Below are positions 11,701-29,609 of a DNA stretch of 64,000 bases, in pieces. This stretch comes from Bolinopsis microptera (Eukaryota; Ctenophora; Tentaculata; Lobata; Bolinopsidae), in the NCBI RefSeq assembly GCF_026151205.1, contig NC_087074.1, positions 744,001 through 808,000 on the forward strand. The letters run 5' to 3'. Each line of letters starts with the position of its first letter. Positions within the stretch are counted from its first letter, which is position 1. The notes beneath the pieces are model-generated. The model was given only the letters and a program-made list of their open reading frames with translations, ran no database searches and was not told the DNA's origin. The translations under genes were made by a program, and so were the position numbers.

Positions 11701-13053
11701 ATTACTCGGTTAGTTCCCTCCTAAACTTGTTACTTACATGGAGCGTCATTACTCGGTTAGTTCCCTCCTAAACTTGTTACTTACATGGAGCGTCATTACT
11801 CGGTTAGTTCCCTCCTAAACTAGTTACTTACATGGAGCGTCATTACTCGGTTAGTTCCCTCCTAAACTAGTTACTTACATGGAGCGTCATTACTCGGTTA
11901 GTTCCCTCCTAAACTTGTTACTTACATGGAGCGTCATTACTCGGTTAGTTCCCTCCTAAACTTGTTACTTACATGGAGCGTCATTACTCGGTTAGTTCCC
12001 TCCTAAACTTGTTACTTACATGGAGCGTCATTACTCGGTTAGTTCCCTCCTAAACTTGTTACTTACATGGAGCGTCATTACTCGGTTAGACTTCAAGAAA
12101 TGCATTTGTAGATCTTGAAGATCGATTAACTGCTTATTAAATTTCAAGCCGTTTGGTGCTTTATGATAAAAAATGACTAAAAATTTAAGTCAGTACTATC
12201 ACTATGACATGTGTAATGAACTACTACTCTTAATGAACTTACCCCAGGTGTCTCTACTGAACTCATGTAATTTGTCGCAAACTGTGGCGGGCGCCTATTT
12301 CGAAAAGGTCGGGATTGACGGGTTTAAGGAGCACACACAAGAAATAACTCAGTATTACAAGTCACAGAGAGACGCCATTATTTCAGCGCTGGATCTGCAT
12401 ATGGCAGATCTTGCTACCTGGATTGTCCCCGAGGTTTGTTCCCTGATCCATATTTTCAATTTTGGTCAAGTGAGGGACCATCACTATTTATCATTTATCT
12501 CAGATATGCCCGGATTTCGTAAATCGTAATGAAAAACATGATGAAACATATTATTATCCTTTCAGATGGGAAATTTCGATGGCACGATTATTTGTTATTA
12601 CAGAAAATTCCGTTCATTTTGTCTTTTCACCTGTTAGTTATATTCAGGCTGGTATTTACCCACATAAATATTTTCAGGCTGGTATGTTTGTGTGGCTTAA
12701 ATTGAAGGACATAGAGGATGCATCATCATTTGCGGAGCTTGCTATGGACAATGGAGTTGCTTTTGTTCCTGGTGAGTATTGAGTGTGTATGTTGTTATCT
12801 AAATTAATATACTTACGTCAGCTTTTACAAACAAATTATCAGAACCTGTTTGATTTCGGTTAAAACATATTTAAGATTAACTGATAAATCTATTTCAGGG
12901 AGCGCGTTTGTGACGGAAGACGTAAAATCGCCCTACTTGAGACTCGCTTTCAGTTTGGTGCCTGAGAAGCAACTTGAAGAAGCAGTGATGAGACTTGCTT
13001 CCTCTATTAGAGAATCTACTAATGTTGCTTCAATCGCGCGCTATGGAGCTTAA
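2785..13053 (+). CDS. AADAT: AADAT-like PLP-dependent aminotransferase (kynurenine/alpha-aminoadipate type)
   Basis: Eight exons: 2785-2981, 3352-3466, 3597-3718, 3883-4137, 6197-6349, 12248-12433, 12678-12771, 12899-13053. Phases match throughout. The product is 425 aa once one missing base in exon 1 is allowed for, about the length of human AADAT. Class I/II fold landmarks: ALSRDPSPI near the N-terminus, SLAAGSPAP, VTTGAEFGSYLAL, PTGSNPSG, the IIEDDPYYF aspartate/tyrosine segment, and RLDSLSKVLCPGFRLGF, whose lysine (about residue 255) should bind PLP; the C-terminal domain has SPYLRLAFS. The family transaminates kynurenine, 2-aminoadipate and related amino acids in mitochondria or cytosol; exact substrate is not deducible. 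Exon 1 is 197 nt where phase demands 198: the frame breaks around 2844-2848 between PSPI and VISNYLLSLP. Exon edges 2, 5 and 7 are tandemly duplicated into adjoining introns. Confidence 0.9.
3092..3373 (+). repeat. Tandemly duplicated splice acceptor and exon-2 start (5 copies)
   Basis: The acceptor plus the first bases of aminotransferase exon 2 occur five times, exon-like starts at 3134, 3198, 3262, 3307 and 3352 (spacings 64, 64, 45, 45). Only the last continues into the full exon. The first two copies carry ATCGAAGGTGCCGCAATG plus GCT/GGT GCT followed directly by GTAAGA. Each is therefore a 24-nt segment with both AG acceptor and GT donor, able to add eight residues (IEGAAMAA or IEGAAMGA) in frame. 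Copies 3 and 4 are cut shorter, before GTAACC. Confidence 0.93.
4138..6196. other. Aminotransferase intron 4
   Basis: About 2 kb of intron without recognised gene. It holds small direct repeats: a motif like CAGCGACTCTTGTCCGA near 4470 and again near 4965, and a 15-bp GATCAGATCTCAATG-type repeat at 4793-4832. Open frames on the minus strand (5244-5778) have no family resemblance. Confidence 0.6.
6309..12089 (+). repeat. 47-bp minisatellite containing exon edge and splice donor (about 123 copies)
   Basis: The 47-bp unit starts in the last 39-40 coding bases of aminotransferase exon 5 (PPKLVTYMERHYS) and includes the donor TCG/GTTAGT. It repeats almost without interruption for 5.78 kb and makes up nearly the entire intron 5 (6350-12247). 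Variation is concentrated at one base (CTTG, CTCG or CTAG after TAAA). Two copies near 9090-9130 and 9465-9510 carry GTTAGTTACATGG plus CTGTACAG, which otherwise occurs only in the exon itself. Reading through the array shifts frame and meets stops, so only the first donor preserves the protein. Confidence 0.98.
12641..12685 (+). repeat. Duplicated acceptor and start of aminotransferase exon 7
   Basis: TTCAGGCTGGTAT occurs at 12643 and again at 12673. The unit is 30 bp and includes the AG acceptor plus eight exonic bases. Use of the second copy, at 12678, is required to read GCTGGTATGTTTGTGTGG in frame. Confidence 0.8.
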
Positions 13054-13393
13054 AGAGACTGACCTGAGTCTACAGACTTCTGAGACGATTATTGATTTGG
13101 ACCAAATTTTGGTAGTTGTATAGACTCGAAATACAAAGTAGATTGACAATTTTTTGAATAGATCTTTTTGAAAATGAGCGGGTGTATCCGATAATGAGTC
13201 GAACATGTCAAACAATTTTTGGAAAACCTTTTATGCAATTTTTGGCCATGATATCACGAAGATTTGATTGATATTGATTCATTTGCTTTTATTAGTAATA
13301 TTACTTTTATTTGTAACAATGATATTGATACACAAAAATGTCGGAGTATGGTCATTGGTTATGAATTATTGAACATTTTGCATGTAAACATTT

Positions 13394-13399
13394 AATAAA
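13394..13399 (+). promoter_or_regulatory. Polyadenylation signal AATAAA
   Basis: Canonical hexamer 341 bp after the aminotransferase stop codon at 13051-13053; the first well-placed candidate downstream of this gene. Confidence 0.5.
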
Positions 13400-13604
13400 T
13401 ATATTATGGATATTTATTTATCAAAATTTGTTGCTTTAAATCCGACCCAATTGGATTTGGAGTAATGATAATTTGACCCGACTTACAGTTACATGTAAAT
13501 ATTTATATACAATAGAGTAGTAGTATTCATTGTTTATCTTAGTAGATATGCCTCACTGCTTACTATTAGAATTTAACTTCCAGTACCTACACTGTGTTTA
13601 AATA

Positions 13605-14095
13605 CCTTGTCATACGTTGTATGACCCGCCGCGCACGAGTGCGCGGCTAGCTCCTCCTGTATTGTAGAAACATTGGCTCTTACTAAATCGCTCGCCCAAA
13701 AATTTCACGTGACTTTGGTTTTTTTGGTTTTGCAGCCGTACAAAACGGTTTTACATAAACCCTAATCCCAACCCTAACCCTAACCATAACCCCGAAGCTA
13801 TCCATAATCTTAACCACAACCCTAACCCGAGCCCTAAATAATCGAATTCACGTTTTACTAGTCTGTCACGTGACCAAAACGGTTTTTTGCCCATAACTCT
13901 CCAGGGAAGCATTTTAACCCTACGTCATGGGGGGTGATTCGGAATCAGCGTCCAAAAATACACCTATTTAAATCTCTTTCATGCCTAAAGGGCCTTTTCA
14001 CAAGAATTTTCTTAAAATTTGGGCGAGCGATTTAGTAGGAGCGAGAAACATTACTATCGTGAAACGACAATGGGGGTCACGACGTGATACAATAA
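13605..14095. repeat. Dispersed repeat with double hairpin and telomere-like block, copy 1
   Basis: Starts with a stem-loop GTCATACGTTGTATGAC followed by a second stem-loop (CCGCGCAC-GA-GTGCGCGG). Then come TCGCTCGCCCAAAAATTTCA, a degenerate telomere-like CCCTAA block (about 13759-13842) interrupted by CCCCGAAGCTATCC, GTCACGTGACCAAAACGG, and a segment ending GGGCGAGCGATTTAGTAGG. The same ordered modules recur inverted around 48.1-49.5 kb and partly at 46286-46470. It is therefore a mobile or duplicated non-coding family, not a true telomere. Confidence 0.8.
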
Positions 14096-14099
14096 ATAC

Positions 14100-14560
14100 C
14101 ATAGTTTACTGACTGGTTGGTCAGTTGAGAAGAATCCGGTAAAAACTGTAAAATTTCGGTCCTTTAAATTTAATCTTCAAAAACTGAAAATGGGACAATA
14201 TGATTTTGCAATTTTCTTCGGGAGTTTGACTTCCAGTTTTAAGCTTTCTGCTGTGAGCTTCCTCCGACCGAAACCAAATTTCCAGCACCTCAATCGTGGC
14301 GTATATCGGTTTCTGGGCAAATAGTTCTTCAAATCTGTCTAATTTGTGTTGAGAAATTTTCAAAACTGAAAATGGGACAGAAGTTGGAAAATGCAAATAT
14401 GAAATATTCGTTTTATTAAGCTTTCTGCTGTGAGCTTCCTCCGACCTAAACCAAACTTCCAGCACCTCAAGTGTGTCATATGCCATCTATAGGTGACTGA
14501 CTAATTGCAGTTGCGGGTGAGAAATTCAGTAAAAACTGTAAAATTTCGGTATTGCTATTG
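14100..14560. repeat. Non-coding repeat with internal direct duplication
   Basis: AAGCTTTCTGCTGTGAGCTT followed by CCTCCGACC occurs near 14240 and again near 14418, and GTAAAAACTGTAAAATTTCGG near 14140 and 14529. These spacings show an internally duplicated unit. A 121-codon minus-strand open frame here simply reads the duplicated segment twice and is not credible as a gene. Confidence 0.6.
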
Positions 14561-14739
14561 CATATTGTTTTCTAGAGAATGTTCGAGCTTTCTCACAATA
14601 CCAAATCTGTCATACCTTAATTTGAAATGATCAGTGAGTTTTCGCCTAGGTGCCAAAAATTGTCCGAAGAACTTGGTGGATATTGGAGTTGATATTATAG
14701 TATAATTTTGATTCACGATGTCAAAACCTGGTTTCAGCC

Positions 14740-15470
14740 CCCCTGTGTCTCAACTCGGCGAGGCCCAGTGTTACCTGGGGACATCAGGCTATCATGTTCA
14801 TAAACATAATAGAGATTCCGAATAAAGCTAAAAATTTATATTCGGCGGAATGACTTGACCATTGTTAATGGTCTGGCCCGGCGCGCGCTACTTCGTAGCA
14901 CTTGCCGTCGGGCAAGAAAGCGGCGCGCGCTACTTCGAAGAAATTTAGACGAGTAACATCCGTCAACGGAATGACTTGTCATACGTTGTATGACCCGCCG
15001 CGCACGAAGTGCGCGGCTCCCCCTGTATCACCATAGTGAAACGACCGTGGGGGTCGCAACGTGATACAAGGAATGACAGGCTGAGCGCGGCCCAGTGGTG
15101 CATCTTGCCGATCTACGGTTGCGAGAAAAATTATTTGATGCGCGGCGATGACCAGTAGTGCATCGCGCTTCACCTAACCATGTGCTTTCACGCCACTTCG
15201 GGCGCGCTTGTTTCACAAGTCAAGAGTTTTACCGCCGTGAGGCGGGCGCGCCCTACTGCAAGCGCAAGGGCTCTGGATAGATGATAGAGCAACATCGCGC
15301 TACAAAGTATAATTAAGTAATAAAATGGGGCAAAAGGCGTTGCTTTGATCAGCTGTAATATTGTAGCGCGATGCACTACTGGGCCGCGCCGCGCATCCAA
15401 TAATTCTTCTCGCGGTAGATCGGCGAAATGCACCATTGGGCCTCGCCGAGCTGCGAAGGATTGACATCGT
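14740..15470. repeat. Repeat cluster with inverted GC-rich hairpin arms
   Basis: Contains CCTGGGGACATCAGGCTAT (near 14773), a second GTCATACGTTGTATGAC hairpin (near 14978) and GGAATGACAGGCTGAGCGCG. Arms at about 15085-15170 and 15367-15455 are imperfect inverted copies, sharing for example GATGCACTACTGG and AATAATTCTTCTCGC. All these modules recur at 48.3-49.0 kb. A 176-codon minus-strand open frame overlaps them and is best explained as repeat-derived. Confidence 0.7.
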
Positions 15471-17340
15471 GAATCAACTGTAACATGTAACATAATGTTT
15501 GATGATTGGATAAGCCCCAGATTGAAAAATTGTTCGGTGTTCGGACAGTTTCCTTGTGCCTTGTATAGCAGTAACCAATTTTTGTCAAAATTGAATCGAG
15601 GGAAGGTTGCCCAAAATGCATTTGTTTCAAGAATTTTGTGCTGGCCGAAATTAGCGCTAAAAACCATCCTATAGCTGCAGTCTAGTCGAAGGCAACTGTA
15701 CTCAGCAATAAAATTCATTAAACATCAGCTAATTGGTCATTTACTTATACCATCCTTATCCCGAAATACTTTCATATAGCATGATGTGGACTGATCTCAT
15801 AATTTAATCATGACAAATGTGTCAAAAAATATATATACAATAAATTAAGTCAAGTGATGCAATCAAAGAAATTTTTCCCCATTCATTCATGACGGCTTAT
15901 TAATTTTAATAAGTTTTGATTAATTCCATCTATCACATTCTTTGGACCATTCATCATTTCAATAAAGCCAATAAAGAAATGATAGAAAAACAAATTTTAG
16001 AAAAACAAATTAAAATTTTTGATTTTGGTATTTATTAATAACAATCAAAACATATCATATCATAAAAATAAAGCCGCGCGTTGGTTGACTGCCTCAGTAA
16101 GGTGAATAATATATGCTCGAAGGTGCCCTGCGCATTTACAGAACCTCATGCGGCGATCACATGATCATGATTGCTCTAACCAGAGCCCTCTCGCTTGCAG
16201 TAGCGTAGACACATGGCTATGTGAATGATCATGATACCTGTGAGCGCCAAATTTAATTTAAAGTTTCTAGAAATCATACATCACTACGAGTTACTGACAC
16301 TACACCAGATTCAGAAAAAACAACAAATAAATCCCAATTCGTCACACTTTCAGCAGCTTTTTATACTACAGTTTCGTCTGTCTTTAAGCAGCCGTCATCA
16401 GTAATACAGCGGCCATGTTGAATGCCATTTACTCAAATTATTTGTCATATAGTAGTGTTGAAAGTATTAAAACTCATCATCAATCACATGCTGTAAAAAC
16501 CCCTTTGGTTGCTTTTGGGTCGATACCTAGCTAGTATTTCAGAATAAGGGCGGTTGCTTGGACACTAAGTACATAGTATAGTTAGTGTCCAATTAGCTGA
16601 TGTCTATTTTACCTAGCTTGCTAGTCTATTGCTTGCTTTTCTCACGTTCAGAAAGCTTGAAAAGAGCGCCGCGCATGGCACAGGGACTGCTGTGCCAGGT
16701 AAATGTCTATTGAATCGTTATCGCCTATTACAGCTGCCTGTAAATTGCTTTCCCCTGACCAAGAAAACAACAATTTCAAGAAAACAACCCCTCATGAGGA
16801 CGCTCTGAAGTAGAGAGAAGCGAAGTCTTGTTTTCATATTTTAGCTACTACCCGCTTTACGACCTTGGTGCAGTTTGGTCCTGAGCCTTCTGTTGTAAAG
16901 AAGACAGGGTGTTCAAATTATCCTTTCATTTCCACGTTTCCAGTACCCAATATTGAAACAGGTTTCGTTTCTCGCATCTTGTGAAAGAAAGAGGTGCACT
17001 CAATTGCTAACTGTAGTCCATGAGCAGATTTATTAAGCCTAGCTCCATTACATTAAATTACAAATTGTGTACGTATTCTCTTTCTGTGATGACATTATCA
17101 TTATTCCTTACTTGACTATGATTAAAACAGCGTGTACTGAAGCATGCCCCTTCGATCTTGTGCACTGGTCTTGAGTTTTGTTACATGAGTTACAACATGA
17201 ATAAAACATGGGATCTCTGATTTTACACTACAAATCTGTTCTCAATATAAACAAAAAGGATGAAATACTCCTAAGCACCAACTTAAAACCACTGTATATT
17301 ATCTTCAGATGGCCCCTCCTCTTTACAGTGGCGTAACGTT
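15471..17340. other. Intergenic region without recognised gene
   Basis: AT-rich non-coding sequence. A short segment near 16185 (CAGAGCCCTCTCGCTTGCAG) resembles in reverse complement the segment near 15250, so repeat debris is present. Nothing else is recognised. Confidence 0.5.
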
Positions 17341-17800
17341 GCATGTTGCCCCCCCCCCCATTCTAGAGCAAAACGTGCAGTTTTTTAAAACGATTTTTTG
17401 AGGTCCAAGATTTTCAAAATTGAATACAAAATGTTTAAAGGCCTATCTCAAAATTTTGTATGATTGATCTCTTCTAAATGGTCCCTAGAACATATCCTGA
17501 AAGTTTCAGGGTAATCGCTCAAAAAATGTGGGAGAAGATAGATTTTTAGACTCGATTTTCAGAATTCGCGATTGAAAATCGCTCGCGCAATACAATTACA
17601 CATAAGCGCTGACCTTAGACCGGCGATGATTTCGGCTAGGAATAATATTTTTCCATGGGATCAAAAGCAGCTGATAGATATCACTCCCCTCTATCAGAAA
17701 CAACTATAAAGTCGATTTCGAGAAAATTTTGATGAAGACCCCCCCCGGCCCCCTTAAATCGTGACTCCCTTTACGACCTGGGAAGAAGGAATAACTCGAC

Positions 17801-17990
17801 TTAGGGCGGCTTCAGCGTCCGAACAGAAATAGTCTTCTTCCAAATCTGTCTATACAGCATGAGTTTGTTAATCTCTTTGCTGTCGTCAAGCCCCGTGTCC
17901 TTCCGAAGGATGTCAATGTATGTGAGATGTGGTCTTCCCCTTCGACGATGTCCTTGAAGGGGTTCCCAGAAGAGAAGTTGATGACTCGAT
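17801..17990 (-). mobile_element. Fragment of non-LTR retroelement reverse-transcriptase C-terminus
   Basis: Minus-strand translation contains GHRRRGRPHLTYIDILRKDT followed by GLDDSKEINKLMLYRQIWKK. This resembles the common C-terminal tail of RT-encoding retroelement proteins (RGRP-x-x-T-Y-I-D-x-L-x-K-D-T-G, then D-R-x-x-W). No upstream RT core or endonuclease is present, so it is a short dead fragment. The T-rich sequence upstream (17341-17780) has dispersed-repeat character but no recognisable ends. Confidence 0.65.
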
Positions 17991-18481
17991 AGAGAGAGAA
18001 GTTGATGACTAATAGAAGGAATAACAGGAAGCATATCACATGCTTTTATACCTCTTCGAAGAAGTGTCTGATTGTACTAAAAAGGGTAACCACCATTACT
18101 CCCCATTTTTCTGTCTGTTTGTATATTTGTGACTGATTTGGGTATGACACAGTCCAGTTTTGCAACTGATGTGAAACTTATATGATGAGGTTGTGATTTA
18201 AAGAGTAAAATTGGTTACTGGGCCCTTCTCAGGGCCTGGATTACAACTTTAATTTCTAGATGGCTTTTTTCTTAATCATAACCTATACTACTATAGCATT
18301 TTATCATGACCATGATGACTAAAGAATGTGTTAAATCATCTGGAAATTCTAAAACAGGTTAGACTACCATTTTTGCAAGAAAGTTTTGTTTTGTCATTTT
18401 AAATATCCACAAAGTCTGTGGTTTGCCGTCCAATGACTGGCTGTTTTTAATTAACAATCTTAAACCTTTTTGTCATATCAG

Positions 18482-25317
<6,836 letters not shown>

Positions 25318-25335
25318 AGAGTTGGGGACGATAAA

Positions 25336-25341
25336 AATAAA
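25336..25341 (+). promoter_or_regulatory. Polyadenylation signal AATAAA
   Basis: Canonical hexamer 19 bp downstream of the taxilin stop codon at 25315-25317. Confidence 0.5.
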
Positions 25342-25784
25342 TGGCTTTTCTCGGTGGATATTTAGCTGTTGATTATGTGGATTTTTGATTTTCGGTTCTT
25401 TGACTGTTTTTAACGCTTTAATGATCAATCTTATATTCTCTATTTTTGATTTAAAACGGTTGTTATTATGTCTCATTCATTTGGTCATTGGTCAACCTGA
25501 AATGGAAATTACCAAAATATTATAGTTTCTCTTAAAATGTACGAAACGAATTTTATGTAATTTACAATTCAAGTTGCTAATATTAAACAGCTTCTTCTAG
25601 ATTTGATGGCCAAAGGTCTACCGAAACTTCAAGGCCATGAAAAGTGTTATTGCTGTAATAGATGCACACTGTGCGATGGCTATTCCTTTCTTTGGTAAGT
25701 ATTAAACAAATTTTAACATTCAAAATTCGTTATTTGAACTGATGGCTAGGTTTTGATGTGATAAATCTCACAGTTTGTACTACA

Positions 25785-25817
<33 letters not shown>

Positions 25818-26625
25818 GGGGGGGTGCTCTGTACAGTGTTGTGACGTGGTAGCTAATAATAATAGCGGGGTATTTTGCAGTTTCGCACGTAACCCATACA
25901 AGAATATAGTAAATGCTAAGGCCTCGAAAGAATCTAATATTAGCTAAGAGGTGGTATCCAGTTCGTTGCAGAGGCATTATGGCCTGTCATCAAAATTATT
26001 AGTTGCACATGCCATCACATACGAATGGATGAGGGACAACGAGGTTTCCAGAAAAATTGTTTGGAAATTGTAAGAATGTCATCCCAAGGCCCATTGTCTC
26101 AGAATTGTACCATTTGACTTGCCTTCTATGTAAACAAGGCCCTGCTCTGGTCTCTGGACGGTCTTCTCCGGACAGTAAACGTATCTATAATTATTTCTGT
26201 TTTTATTCGCCTTAATGCAAGGAACTAACTTTTGTATTATTTTGCACCAGAACTTGGGGCGACATTCCCCTAATATTGTTGTCTTGAACATCTGTGATCG
26301 ACTGATTCACTGATTTCACGGAAGGCGCGCCACCGAATAAGTTATGTGCATAGAAAGGCCTCTTAGTCAAACTCGCTGCACGCGCTTAACATGATCTGAT
26401 ATGATAAAATGTATTCAAAGCGCGGCGGGAGTTGCAACCATGAATCGAACGAAGACAGCTTTACCTGGACATGTGTTTGATTAAAGTAGAACTATAGAAA
26501 TTGTATTCCTTTTAAATATTCGTATTGAAAAGTCACATGTAAGGGTTTTCACCTGAATAATATCAAGCTAAAAGCATGAAGCAGGAGATTTTGGACTTAA
26601 AACTTCAAATATATTAGAATAATAA
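25342..26625. other. Intergenic region with one possible orphan exon and a 38-bp poly-G
   Basis: 25601-25694 looks like an exon: acceptor CTTCTTCTAG, then a frame containing MAKGLPKLQGHEKCYCCNR followed by CTLCDGYSFLW, then a good donor GTAAGT. No partner exon was found and the family is not recognised. A homopolymer-like G run lies at about 25785-25824. The rest is featureless. Confidence 0.3.
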
Positions 26626-26689
26626 GGGGTCGTTCACATATTACGTAGAAATTGTTCAAAAAGTGATTACGTTATATGTGAACGACCCC
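26626..26689. mobile_element. 64-bp PIF/Harbinger-like MITE with TAA target duplication
   Basis: Begins GGGGTCGTTCACATATTACG and ends with the near-perfect reverse complement (GTTATATGTGAACGACCCC). It is flanked by TAA at 26623-26625 and 26690-26692. Three-base TWA duplications and G-rich termini suit the PIF/Harbinger superfamily. It is little more than two terminal repeats back to back. Confidence 0.75.
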
Positions 26690-27039
26690 TAAGAACCACT
26701 CAGCAATGCATTTTAACGTAATCCGACAATATTTCCGAGGACGCCATAAAGTCTATCAGTAAGATAATGGTTAATATTTGATTTTACCCTCTGGCTAAAG
26801 ACTCATATTAGCGGGACAGTTTAGCAATTTCAGCTTAAATATCTATATAGGTATTGGCGGTTGTCACTATTCAATAGATCTATAGATATTACAAGTCACA
26901 CTATGACTGTTTAATAGCTAATTATAACTAGCGGATATAATATTGAGCATACACACAATCATGCACTATGATTGCCGTAACATTTGCAAGTGCCCGTAGT
27001 TTGTACTCTTTCTGTTTACAGCTAATAGTTTGTTTTCAG

Positions 27040-27225
27040 CAGCGGATTTAACCAATGACCGAATGATATTTGATTCATTCGGGGGGAGGGGGTTTCCAAA
27101 TGATTACGCTAGTGTACTATTGCTAGTGTACTACGCTAGTGTACTATTGACACAATAGCTATGTATAAGACTGATGAGGGGGGGGGGGGGTTACGTAATA
27201 GTAATACTGATATGTGAACGACCCC
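27040..27225. mobile_element. Partial copy of the same MITE family
   Basis: The right end ATATGTGAACGACCCC followed by TTA (27226-27228) and an internal GGGGGAGGGGGTTTCCAAAT segment (about 27082) match parts of the larger copy at 54729-55220. The matching left terminus is absent. Two local CTAGTGTACTA duplications and a poly-G run lie inside. Confidence 0.5.
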
Positions 27226-27631
27226 TTAGAATAAAAGCGTAAATTCAGTTTAAAATTATAACTACACATACTATTATACAGCGTCGTCGCTTAGCAACCC
27301 CATAAGATGCGCGTTTCATGCTTAATTATGCGTCATGACTGATGACTAGCCAGTAGCCAAAATATATATAATTTACGCCAACGCCATGTTGACTATTCAA
27401 TATTTATAACTTTGGCTGTGGTTGATATTTGATGCGGTATTTAAGGTATCGATTTCGAAATACTCTGAAGTTTCATTATCATCGATTAATTTAAGTTTAC
27501 ACGGTACAGACTAATAGTGAAAATATCGAAATAAACTAAAATTACAGAATTGCTTAAAATCAGTGGGGTTCTAGCTCTCAATAATTGAGAATTTACTGTC
27601 TGGAATTATAATTATTGTCTAAGAGTTTTCT

Positions 27632-29609
27632 TCATGGACTATCGTCTTGCACAGATTCCTCTTCTTCAAGCCTCTTTGCTCCTTGCAGACCAGCCGGGGT
27701 TTCAGCTACCGCCATCCCAGTGCTATCCTCCAATAAGAAGAAAGTCCCCACCGCTGCCAACAGCCCCATCCCGCCGAACATTCCCAGCACTATTCTCCTA
27801 TCAAGGACGTCATAGAGTAGACTAAGGTAGGGACCCATAAAAGACCCGATTCTTGCTGTTCCAGAACAAAGACTCATTATCATCCCTCTGTGAGAGGTGG
27901 GAGACAGCTCAGCGGTGTAAAGGTAGACTGTGACAAACTCCGTGGCTATAAAGACGATGGCGAACAGACAAGCCACTTGTTGTAGTTGCCATGTTGAGGA
28001 GAGCGGAACGTCAATCATGGCAATCCCAAAACAGATACCTATTCCAAGAAACGCAACCATCTGAGTTTTCTTTCTTCCTGCTGTACCAACAAGGGTGAAA
28101 CTTAGAGTGCATGCCACGACTTCAGAGAGACTCCCAAATCCTTGACTTGCGAAGATGTTGCTGCCCATTTTATGCCAGCCGAAACTAAGTCCGTAGTAAA
28201 ATAGTGAGACCGTGAACCAGCATATCATGAGGAAAACGGTCCTTCTCAACATCACTGGGTACAAAATGAAAGCCTTCATTTGTTTTAGAAAGCCATCACT
28301 CTTTCCTACTTGGTCCACCTCTCTTTCTAGGCAGTTCTCTGGGAGGGCAGGATTGTTGTAGAACCTCGCCAGCTTGTTGAGAATCTCCATGGCCTCCTCT
28401 TCTTTGTTTCGGAAAGCGAAGAATCTTGGCGACTCTGGACAAACTAGAAGTTGTAAGTAGAAAAGGAATGAGATAAAGGAAACTATCCCGACACTGAATC
28501 TCCAGTTTGTGACCATGTAACAGACCAAAATGAGAACTCCAGTACCAAGAGGCCAAGTGATTTGAATCAGTGTGTTGGCAACATTTCTCAGTCTTAAAGG
28601 GGTGAACTCCATGCACCAAACATAACGTCCCGTCATAGCAACAAGCACTCCCAGACCTTGCATCACCCGTAGACCCAACATTGTTTGTAGATTTGTTGCA
28701 AATGCCATCCCGATAGTTGCAGCAACAGCAAATAAGCCCCCTCCTAAGGTAACTTTCTTCCTGCCGAACATGTCAAACAAACTAGAACTTCCCAACAAAC
28801 CCACAAAGGCTCCTATAAAGTAAAAACTGTCGATATTTGATTTCTGTGACTCAGTACCGCAATAAATGCCAAAGTCCACAGCGAAACTGGATCGTTTGGG
28901 CGTCCAGATGAAGTCGATGTCGGCTTCAAGGTCGTTGGAGCACATGGCGTCTCTGGTGTAAAACGTGTGGTTTTCTCCAGCGTGATTCTCTAGTAGGGCA
29001 TAACATCGCTCTGAGACACATTGCCACTCTGTGTACGGGATGTAACCTGTTGTGAAATTAAAGTAAATTTAGTTTAAATGATTAAAAAAAATTAAACAAT
29101 TACAATATTATTATAAGAGTAATCACCGAGTTAGAGTTTTACCAAATTTGCTTGTTTTATTAGGTGGAAGTTTACTTACCAGTTAATACAGGAAGATAGC
29201 ACATCAAAGAAGCTGTTAAATTAGATAACATGAACAGAGACACAAATCCAACATATCGACCTTTAGACGTTCCAACGGCCCTAGGGAGGGATTTATGTCT
29301 GGATATTCGTATGAGCGACAGATAAATTAATTTGCTCTCAAAATTAACATATGTACTGATACAATGTATGAACGCAATGAGGCCCAATAACAGGATATTT
29401 GCGTTCTTGGGCAGTATGGACTATGGATAAATCTCCTGTTCAGTTTTTGAAAAATGGGCCTAAGAAATGAGAACATCCTAAATTTAGATGATTTTCACCT
29501 ACTTGTCAACAAGTTCTTCCATTGAAAGTCTGTCGTGTAACTGATTGTCATTTTCTTCAGGCTCTGCTGCTTCTTCCTTTTCCGACAATGGCTGAAACCT
29601 TTCCTTCAT
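27632..29609 (-). CDS. SLC22-like organic ion transporter (MFS)
   Basis: Three exons read right to left: 29609-29503, 29280-29180, 29046-27632. Phases match and the product is 540 aa, the usual SLC22 length. The start exon is MKERFQPLSEKEEAAEPEEN with an acidic cytosolic N-terminus. A first membrane helix follows (YVGFVSLFMLSNLTASLMC), then a long cysteine-containing extracellular loop with N-glycosylation sequons (NHT). MFS loop motif DMFGRKK lies after helix 2, PESPRFF after helix 6, and YLYTAELSPTSHRG late in the second half, the last being characteristic of SLC22 organic cation/anion transporters. It ends EEEESVQDDSP. It probably moves small organic ions across the plasma membrane; substrate unknown. 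The last exon is unusually long, holding about 87 percent of the coding sequence. Confidence 0.87.

Noticed and set aside
6309-12089. CRISPR-like array
   Set aside because: Units are directly contiguous with no unique spacers, the genome is animal, and each unit is part exon, part intron.
13759-13842. Interstitial telomere or chromosome end
   Set aside because: Degenerate, interrupted by the same CCCCGAAGCTATCC in each copy and part of a dispersed repeat family.
14121-14486. 121-codon minus-strand frame with EVLEVWFRSEEAHSRKLN twice
   Set aside because: Duplication follows from the internal repeat of non-coding sequence; no splice context.
15188-15718. 176-codon minus-strand open frame
   Set aside because: Overlaps inverted repeat arms that recur at 48.5-49.0 kb; no family resemblance.
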